Below are positions 57,253-64,000 of a DNA stretch of 64,000 nucleotides, piece by piece. The first letter of the stretch is position 1; each line of letters starts with the position of its first letter. The notes under the pieces are model-generated. The model saw nothing but the letters and a program-made list of their open reading frames with translations, searched no databases and was not told the DNA's origin. Location: positions 372,001 to 436,000 of the forward strand of contig JAHBXQ010000005.1 in assembly GCA_019636345.1 (NCBI GenBank), given 5' to 3'. This stretch comes from Pirellulales bacterium (GTDB lineage: Bacteria; Planctomycetota; Planctomycetia; Pirellulales; Lacipirellulaceae). The position numbers and the translations under genes are program-made.

Positions 57253-57663
57253 GCGATTGCCCTCGTCAGGGGGTGCTTACCTCGACAATGCCCCGGATTA
57301 TAAAAGGGCGACGATGGCCCCTCAATCAGCTGCACACCATTCACGGTCCTGCAGGCCCGCCGCGCTGATCCATACTGAACTTCACCCCCACAAACGCCCC
57401 CCCTGCGCCCCTTCCGCTGTCACCCTCACGTCGGCCTCGCCCCGCCGTCTGGGCCGACGTGAGGGGGATGGCGGGAGGCGGCGTAGCCCCCTTCTGCCGA
57501 GCCGGAACTGAGTTCGCCAATCGCCACAACTCCGGTCTAGTTCCAACCAGAACCCCGGTCGTTTACGATAGGGTTCTTGTCGGTCCATGCCACCGCGGCA
57601 TTCACGCCAAGTGCTAGTACGGAGATGGCGTTGATCGGACGTTTTGTACGAAAGGTTTGACAG
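57253..57663. other. intergenic with a strong hairpin upstream of the DUF4011 gene
   Basis: A 14 bp perfect stem (CCCTCACGTCGGCC at 57423-57436 with its complement at 57452-57465) is the main structure. No T-run follows on the plus strand. No gene seen. It must contain the promoter of the large gene or of its operon. Confidence 0.5.
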
Positions 57664-60600
57664 ATGCAAGATGGCAGCTCGGCCTCTCCCCCTGGCCCTC
57701 ACAACGACGCCGAGCCCACTGTAATTCAATCAAGCCCGCAACTGGTTATCGACGCGGCCGATTCGTTCAACTACGCCGCTTGGCAGAACGCTGTGCCACT
57801 ACTGCGAAGGGTGACGATCGACAACTCAGGGGGCGCTGAACTCTCTTCACTCGTCGTCGAGCTGAAAGCCTCGCCGGCATTCGCCCGCGACCGCCGGTGG
57901 ATGGTCGACCGCATCGGGGCGGGTGAGACGCTCACGCTAAAAGACGTCGACCTCGAAATCGACCCAGCCTACCTCGACGGCCTGGACGAGGCCGAGCGAG
58001 GCGTCTTGACGCTTCGACTGCTACACAAGGGCGAAGCCCTCCACGAGACGACCCACGTGCTGCGCGTGCTTGCCCGCGACGAGTGGGGGGGCATGTCCTC
58101 GATGGGGGAGCTGCTGCCGGCGTTTGTCACCCCCAACGACCCCGCGCTGGCCGCGCTGCTCCGGTCGGCCGCGACGCTGCTCGGCCAACACGGTCACCCG
58201 ACCGCCCTGGACGGTTATCAGTCGGGCGACCCCAATCGCGCCTATCTGCTCGCCGCGTCCCTCTGGTCCGCCGTGGCGGGCCGGTCACTCGTCTACGCCA
58301 ACCCGCCGGGGAGTTTCGAGCAAGTTGGGCAGAAGACGCGTCGCGTCGGAACGGTGCTAGGCGATGGACTAGCGACCTGCCTTGATACGTCGCTGTTGTT
58401 TGCGTCGGCCCTCGAAGCAGTGGGGCTCAATCCCGTTTTGACTATGACCCAAGGGCACTGCTTCGTCGGCGTCTGGTTAGTCGATAAGTCGTTCAAGCGG
58501 CTCGTCGAAAGGGATTGCAGCGAGCCGCGAAAAGCGATTGCGGCGAAAGAACTGCTCGTCTTCGAGACAACGATGGTGACCCACCAACCGCCTGGGCGAT
58601 TTCCCGATGCGGTGACAATGGCGACAGGCGCCATTTCCGAAGAGAAAGAACACCAGTTCGTCGCGGTCATCGACGTATCGCGGGCCCGGATGTCTCAGGT
58701 CTTGCCGCTGGCTTCTCATGCTGCCCGGAAGGAAGAAGTTTCCGACGAGCTAGAGTCGGGGCCGCCCCCCTTGCCGGCGTCGCCCGGTTACGAATCGGTG
58801 CCGGCGGTCGAGACCGAAGAGCGTCCCCAGACGCCTGCTGGCCGCATCGAGCGCTGGCAGCGAAAATTGCTCGACCTGTCGTTACGCAATCGACTGCTCA
58901 ACTTTCGCCCTTCTAAGCAGACGGTTCCGATCTTGTGCCCCGATGTGTCACGGCTGGAAGATCGGCTGGCAGTCGGGGCCCGCCTGCGGCTGGTGTCGCT
59001 CGCCGACGGGAACCCCCTGGGGCAGCGGGACGCGGAGCTGCACCAGAAGCGGACTAAGAAAGATATTGACTGGGAGTTTGCTCGGCAGGCGTTTGACCGA
59101 GACGAGGTGGTCTCCCCGGTGGAGCTGCGGGACCTCGACGTGCGGCTAACGGCGCTTTATCGGAAGGTGCGCAGCGACCTAGCGGAAGGTGGTTCGAACA
59201 CCCTGTACTTGGCTGTCGGGTTTCTGCGCTGGAAGCAAAATCCCACCGACGAAAAGACCTACCGCGCACCGCTGCTGCTGGTCCCCGTGAAGTTAACAAG
59301 GCGGAGCGCTTCTTCTCCCTACTACCTTGCCAACCACGAAGACGAGGTCCGGTTCAACGCCACCTTGCTCCAACTATTGAAAAAGGACTTCGACTGCGAC
59401 CTTACGGAGTTCGAGTCGGAATTGCCAACGGACGACAGCGGAGTGGATGTGCCGCTGGTGCTAGACAGGATGCGGCAGGCGGTGCGCGACATCCCGGGGT
59501 TTGAGGTGGTGGAAGAAGCGGCGATCGCGCCCTTCTCGTTCGCCAAGTACTTGATGTGGAAGGACCTGGTCGATCGGGTAGGGCAACTGGAGCACAACCG
59601 CGTCGTGCGGCACTTGATCCATGAGCCCGACAAAGCGTTTGCGGCGGACGGCATCGGTCCGATGCCCCAACCGCACGAGATCGACACTCGGTATGCCGCG
59701 GCGGAGATCGTCCACCCGCTCCCGGCCGACTCGTCGCAGCTCGCGGTGGTGATGGCTGCGTCCGAAGGGCATGACATGGTGATCGTCGGCCCCCCGGGTA
59801 CGGGGAAAAGTCAGACGATTGCGAATCTGATTGCGCAGTGCCTCTCCGTCGGCAAGACCGTGCTGTTTGTCGCCGAGAAGACGGCGGCCCTCGATGTGGT
59901 GCACCGCCGGCTCAAGGCGCACGGGCTGGGGGACTGCTGCGTCGAACTCCACTCGAACAAGGCCGAGCGAAGGCGATTCCTCGATCAGCTGGAGGTTTCC
60001 TGGAAACATCGTGGCAATGGGAAGGCGTCCGATTGGGTGACAATCAACGAGCGGTTGCAAGTCCGCCGTGACCAACTCAATGCCTATGCAGCGGCGGTGC
60101 ATGCGGCCGAGCCTAACGGTTGGACCGCTTACCGCGCGATGGGAGAATGCGTGCGGGGCCGTCAGGTGGAGACGCCCCGCCTCGATTGGCCCGCGTCGGT
60201 CCTCCATGATCAAGCGGAGTATGCGCGGCTCCAAGCGACCGTTGCGGAGCTCGCTGCGACGTTCCAGGCGGTTCCGGCTGAGGCGGCGCTGTCGCGGGTG
60301 CAGGCGACCGAGTGGTCGATGGCTTGGGAGAACGGGCTATTGGAATCCTGTCGACAGCTCGAGTCGGCATCCGCATCGCTGGCGGCGGCGATCACCGCGT
60401 TCTCAGCGAAACTGGGAGCTCCGGAATTGGCGGACATCTCTTCGACGCAGCTGACCCACCTCTACCGGTTGGCGCAGGAGCTCACTCGACCAAGTCTCCC
60501 TGCGGCTGACCTCCTGCTCCACGAACGTCTGGACACGCTCCAGTCAGCATTAGAAGAACGACGTGGGCTCGTCGAACAAAGCGACCACGCGAATGCGTCG

Positions 60601-63600
60601 CTGGAGGGCGCGCTGCTCGGATTCTGCGAAGCGATCGGCGCCTCACCCGGCGGGCAGGTCCCCGAAGCCATGAAGCGCCCGTTGTATCGCCTCGCCAACG
60701 AGTTGGTGCGACCTGAGCTACCGCCACCCGAACTCGTGTTCCACCAGCAGTTTGAGGTCCTGACGCAAGCCCTCGCTGACCGGCCGGCGCAACTGCGGAT
60801 TCGCGATCAGGCTTTCGAGGCGCTCGAAGCGCGTTGGTTCAATCCCGCTCTCATCGAACGAATCAATATCAACGACTTGGAAGCCGAGTGGGCGAAGGCC
60901 TCCGGGTCATTCTGGCCGCTGTCGCTTTTGAAGAAGAGCGGCGTGAAGAAGAAGTTGAAGGCCTACATGAAAGCGGAGGGAACATCCCAACCCGACATCG
61001 ACCTGCCGCTGCTCGTTGAATACCGAGAGGCGCGTGACCGCCTGACGGAAAACCTCGCTACTCTCGGCCTGCCGCCGCACCTGCAAGCAGCCGTTGAAAA
61101 AGACGCCGGCGCGCTGGACTCCCAGCTCCCCTTGGCCGTGCGACTGCGGGAAGCGATCATCGCGGCGGGACTCACCCCGGACGGGGTCGGCAAGACATCC
61201 CGCGGCGCCCTCGAACCGCTGACGGTGGCGGCGCGGCGGCTCTATCCGCCTGGGCGGGAGGTCGAGACCCTGCGCGTGAGCCTGATAGAGAATCTCGCGG
61301 CGCTCGGCTTGCCTCCCGAGCTTCAGGCAGAGGTAACCCGGGACGCCAGCGCACTGGACGCGCAGGTGAAGGCGGCTCGGAGTATCCGCGAGGCGGCTGC
61401 CCCCTTGGGTTTCTCGGGCGATCTCGCAACTCAAGCGTTGCAAACCATGCTGGCGGCGGAAGAGCAGTCTCGCTGCCAGGCGGCCGCCGACTGCTGCCGA
61501 GCGGCCAAGGCGTTCCAAATCGCTTGGGTGGCCTACACCAAACAAGCCCTCTCGCAGCCGGTCGCACCCGAGTCGACAACCGTGGTCGCCGACGCGGCCG
61601 CCCAAGCGCAGCTCGTGCTGGCTCGCCGCACGGCGCTGAAGCAGTGGACGGCATGGGTGGCGATCAAGAAGCGGTCCGAGCAGCTTGGCCTGGGGACGTT
61701 CGTCGAGGCGCTACAGACGGGACAGCTGACGGCGGCAGCAGCCGCGGCCCAGTTTCAGTTAGCCTACGCTCGCTGGTGGCTTCCGGCGGTAGTCGACAAG
61801 CGCGAGCCGCTGCGAGCGTTCCAAAAGTTTCTCCAGGAAGATGCGATCGAAGATTTTTGCAGCCTGGACGACCAGGCCCGCCGCGCTGCGGCGCCGAGGG
61901 CTCGGCACGCCGTGGTCCACGGGCTGCCACCGACCGACCAGGTCCCGCGCAAGTCGGAACTGGGGCTGCTGCGTCATCAGATGGGACTCAAACGCCCGAG
62001 CAAGTCGATCCGCGAGGTGATTGGGGGCATGCCCGACACGTTCGGTAAGCTGGCGCCGTGCCTGCTAATGTCGCCCCTGTCGATTGCGCAGTACCTGCCG
62101 GCCGACCAGGCGCTGTTCGACGTGGTGGTGTTCGACGAGGCATCCCAAATCGCCACCTGGGATGCGATCGGCGCGATCGCCCGTGGCAAGCAGACGATTA
62201 TTGTCGGCGACCCCAAACAGCTCCCCCCCACGAACTTCTTTGGCCGGACCGACAGTGATGAGGATAGCGCGGAACTGGAAGACCACGAAAAGGACCTGGA
62301 GAGTATCCTGGACGAGGCGCAAGCGTCGGGATTGCCCACGCTTCAGCTCAATTGGCACTACCGCAGCCGGCATGAATCGCTGATCGCGTTCTCGAACTGG
62401 AACTATTACGGCAACCAGCTCGTGACGTTCCCCGCTGCCGAGTCAGAGGACCGTGGCGTCTCGTTGAAGCACGTGAAAGGGGCGCTCTACGACCGGGGCA
62501 AGAGCCGCACCAACCGCCAAGAGGCGGAGGCGATCGTCGCGGACGCGGTGGAGCGGATGCGGCGCTGCCTGGGCAAGCCAGAAGCCGAGAGGCTCACCTA
62601 TGGCGTGGTGACCTTCAACAGTCAGCAGCAGGAGTTGATTCAGGACCTCTTCGATGAGGCGCAGCGGCAGCACCCCGAGCTGGAGTGGTTCTTCTCCGAC
62701 GATCGCATCGAACCGACGGCCGTAAAAAATCTGGAAAACGTCCAGGGAGACGAACGGGACGTGATGATGTTCTCAATCACGTTTGGCTTCGACGCGGCGG
62801 GGAAGTTCCCGGTCGATTTTGGGGCGATCAATCGCGACGGGGGCGAGCGTCGCCTCAATGTGGCGGTCACCCGGGCGCGGCAAGAGCTGGTGGTCTTCTC
62901 CTGCTTCTTGCCCGACCAGCTTCGCGCCGAACGGTCGGGCGCCCGCGGCGTCCATGACCTCAAGGCGTTTCTGGAATACGCCGAGAAAGGGCCCGAAGCG
63001 ATCGTCGCACGGGTCGAGGGGTCGTTGGGGGGATTCGAGTCGCCGCTCGAAGAAGCGGTCGCCGCGGCGCTGGAAGAGCGGGGCTGGCGCCTCGACGCCC
63101 AGGTGGGCGTTTCCGGGTTCCGGATTGATCTAGGGGTCCTGCATCCTGACAAGCCGGGAGCCTACCTCGCGGGCGTCGAGTGCGACGGCGCGACGTATCA
63201 TCGCTCGGCGGTGGCGCGGGATCGTGACAAGACCAGGCAGCAGGTTTTGGAGAACTTGGGGTGGACGATCCTGCGGGTCTGGTCCACCGACTGGTGGTAC
63301 GACCCGGAGTCGGCGATTGAGCTGATCCACGAGGCCCTCAACGAGCAATTGGAACTGACTCGCCAAGCAGCGGCTGATGAGGCGCCTGCCGACGGCTTCG
63401 AGACACCGCTGAGCAACGATGGGGAGGAGCCACTTGATTCTTTGCCGAAGGCGCCCGGCGGCAGCGAACCGGGCGACTTGCCGGCGGACGACGACGTTAC
63501 AGAGTTTGGAGAGGTGCAAGCGACGGAGACCGTTGCACGCCCTCAACTTGTCGCGAAGCAATCGCCCCGGGCAGACCGGCCGCGCTACGTCCGCGCCGCG

Positions 63601-64000
63601 TTGGCTGACGCATCGACTAATCAAGACCGCTTCTTTGACGACGACTATACCGAAACGCTTCAAGGCATGGCGCAGGCCGTCCTCGAGTCGCAAGGACCAA
63701 TTCTCGACGACGCGTTGGCGCGGGAGGTGGCCAGGGCGCACGGGATTGGCAGAACGAGCGCCCGGATCAAGCAGCGGGTATTGCAGCTATTGCCCGGCGT
63801 CACCTCGACTGTCGAGCCGGTAGGAACGTTCCTGTGGCCCGGCGGCGCCGCCCAAGAATCGATCCCTTTTCGCTACTCGGCAGACGACGCGGAGCGTCGC
63901 AGCATCAACGAGGTCGCCATGCCGGAGCTTGTCGGCCTCGTTCGCGGGCGTCCCGACCTCGTGGCGAGCGACGATCCTGCGCTCGCGTTGGCTCGGGAGA
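57664..64000 (+). CDS. DUF4011/SF1 helicase/Vsr-like nuclease/DUF3320 protein, C-terminus outside window
   Basis: From ATG 57664 the frame is open for over 2,110 codons to the edge. Residues ~170-280 look transglutaminase-like, with ATCLDTSLLFASALEAVGL and QGHCFVGVW giving a Cys and His. DUF4011 starts near 394 (RIERWQRKLLDLSLRNRLLNF). The SF1 helicase has Walker A GPPGTGKS at 709-716, a long coiled insert, DEAS at 1491-1494, GDPKQLPP and VTRAR near 1735. A Vsr/MTES_1575-like nuclease follows near 1787-1880 (FRIDLGV, GVECDGATYH, WSTDWW). DUF3320 is near 1985-2060 (FLWP). It is probably a nucleic-acid-targeting defence protein; this is inference from domain content and the neighbouring PLD fragment and IS. 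Confidence 0.9.
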   Translation, partial: MQDGSSASPPGPHNDAEPTVIQSSPQLVIDAADSFNYAAWQNAVPLLRRVTIDNSGGAELSSLVVELKASPAFARDRRWMVDRIGAGETLTLKDVDLEIDPAYLDGLDEAERGVLTLRLLHKGEALHETTHVLRVLARDEWGGMSSMGELLPAFVTPNDPALAALLRSAATLLGQHGHPTALDGYQSGDPNRAYLLAASLWSAVAGRSLVYANPPGSFEQVGQKTRRVGTVLGDGLATCLDTSLLFASALEAVGLNPVLTMTQGHCFVGVWLVDKSFKRLVERDCSEPRKAIAAKELLVFETTMVTHQPPGRFPDAVTMATGAISEEKEHQFVAVIDVSRARMSQVLPLASHAARKEEVSDELESGPPPLPASPGYESVPAVETEERPQTPAGRIERWQRKLLDLSLRNRLLNFRPSKQTVPILCPDVSRLEDRLAVGARLRLVSLADGNPLGQRDAELHQKRTKKDIDWEFARQAFDRDEVVSPVELRDLDVRLTALYRKVRSDLAEGGSNTLYLAVGFLRWKQNPTDEKTYRAPLLLVPVKLTRRSASSPYYLANHEDEVRFNATLLQLLKKDFDCDLTEFESELPTDDSGVDVPLVLDRMRQAVRDIPGFEVVEEAAIAPFSFAKYLMWKDLVDRVGQLEHNRVVRHLIHEPDKAFAADGIGPMPQPHEIDTRYAAAEIVHPLPADSSQLAVVMAASEGHDMVIVGPPGTGKSQTIANLIAQCLSVGKTVLFVAEKTAALDVVHRRLKAHGLGDCCVELHSNKAERRRFLDQLEVSWKHRGNGKASDWVTINERLQVRRDQLNAYAAAVHAAEPNGWTAYRAMGECVRGRQVETPRLDWPASVLHDQAEYARLQATVAELAATFQAVPAEAALSRVQATEWSMAWENGLLESCRQLESASASLAAAITAFSAKLGAPELADISSTQLTHLYRLAQELTRPSLPAADLLLHERLDTLQSALEERRGLVEQSDHANASLEGALLGFCEAIGASPGGQVPEAMKRPLYRLANELVRPELPPPELVFHQQFEVLTQALADRPAQLRIRDQAFEALEARWFNPALIERININDLEAEWAKASGSFWPLSLLKKSGVKKKLKAYMKAEGTSQPDIDLPLLVEYREARDRLTENLATLGLPPHLQAAVEKDAGALDSQLPLAVRLREAIIAAGLTPDGVGKTSRGALEPLTVAARRLYPPGREVETLRVSLIENLAALGLPPELQAEVTRDASALDAQVKAARSIREAAAPLGFSGDLATQALQTMLAAEEQSRCQAAADCCRAAKAFQIAWVAYTKQALSQPVAPESTTVVADAAAQAQLVLARRTALKQWTAWVAIKKRSEQLGLGTFVEALQTGQLTAAAAAAQFQLAYARWWLPAVVDKREPLRAFQKFLQEDAIEDFCSLDDQARRAAAPRARHAVVHGLPPTDQVPRKSELGLLRHQMGLKRPSKSIREVIGGMPDTFGKLAPCLLMSPLSIAQYLPADQALFDVVVFDEASQIATWDAIGAIARGKQTIIVGDPKQLPPTNFFGRTDSDEDSAELEDHEKDLESILDEAQASGLPTLQLNWHYRSRHESLIAFSNWNYYGNQLVTFPAAESEDRGVSLKHVKGALYDRGKSRTNRQEAEAIVADAVERMRRCLGKPEAERLTYGVVTFNSQQQELIQDLFDEAQRQHPELEWFFSDDRIEPTAVKNLENVQGDERDVMMFSITFGFDAAGKFPVDFGAINRDGGERRLNVAVTRARQELVVFSCFLPDQLRAERSGARGVHDLKAFLEYAEKGPEAIVARVEGSLGGFESPLEEAVAAALEERGWRLDAQVGVSGFRIDLGVLHPDKPGAYLAGVECDGATYHRSAVARDRDKTRQQVLENLGWTILRVWSTDWWYDPESAIELIHEALNEQLELTRQAAADEAPADGFETPLSNDGEEPLDSLPKAPGGSEPGDLPADDDVTEFGEVQATETVARPQLVAKQSPRADRPRYVRAALADASTNQDRFFDDDYTETLQGMAQAVLESQGPILDDALAREVARAHGIGRTSARIKQRVLQLLPGVTSTVEPVGTFLWPGGAAQESIPFRYSADDAERRSINEVAMPELVGLVRGRPDLVASDDPALALARE

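Overview
The window looks like chromosomal DNA of a high-GC planctomycete (Pirellulales-like, by inference). Reasons: an ECF sigma factor of the Rhodopirellula/Verrucomicrobium type beside a FecR-like membrane protein, three PEP-CTERM proteins (two with dockerin-like repeats), a cytochrome/DUF1587-1592-1588-1585 protein paired with a DUF1552 protein, DUF1579, a split pyruvate:ferredoxin oxidoreductase, and scarcity of clear Shine-Dalgarno sites. No rRNA, complete tRNA or CRISPR array was seen.

1-10 kb is a minus-strand block: FecR-like protein (cut by the window edge), its sigma factor, a serine beta-lactamase-like hydrolase overlapping a trypsin-like PEP-CTERM protein, then uxaC with a DctPQM TRAP transporter, a plausible hexuronate uptake and isomerisation operon. 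10.3-15.3 kb (plus) carries an NCS1-type permease, a 59-codon membrane ORF and a glycolate oxidase pair (glcD, glcF). 15.4-17.1 kb holds two PEP-CTERM genes (minus). 18-21 kb has thrS and infC. 21-34 kb mixes a POTRA-containing protein, ald, a two-TM K+ channel, fbp, a frameshifted fic gene, a YbjQ protein, mtnA with a ThDP decarboxylase, a DUF1579 protein and an outer-membrane-like protein. 34-49 kb holds a K+-dependent-type membrane pyrophosphatase, a small HTH protein, the split PFOR, a FAD protein, a DUF5690 transporter, the DUF1592/DUF1552 pair and a GH43-like protein.

From about 49.9 kb the character changes to accessory DNA. 49.95-53.3 kb reads as a minus-strand array of integron gene cassettes without an integrase: a VOC protein, a decayed duplicate gene, hicBA, two small membrane proteins and an unknown protein, separated by attC-like sites with GCCTAAC/GTTAGGC cores and pairing arms near CAGTTG..CCGCC. 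Next come a tRNA-3'-end-like fragment, an orphan LuxR-type HTH protein, and a complete ISAs1-family element whose two sides abut fragments of two apparently different genes, one a PLD nuclease resembling DrmC. The window ends inside a >2,100-residue DUF4011/SF1 helicase/Vsr-like nuclease/DUF3320 protein, a probable defence factor.

Several dispersed palindromic repeat families sit between genes: a ~115 bp element bounded by TGAGCGG/CCGCTCA (five sites), a 127 bp long inverted repeat, GGTCGATT hairpins and a 24 bp perfect inverted repeat. Strong rho-independent terminators follow a PEP-CTERM gene, the outer-membrane-like gene and hppA. All similarities are by eye; no database search was run.
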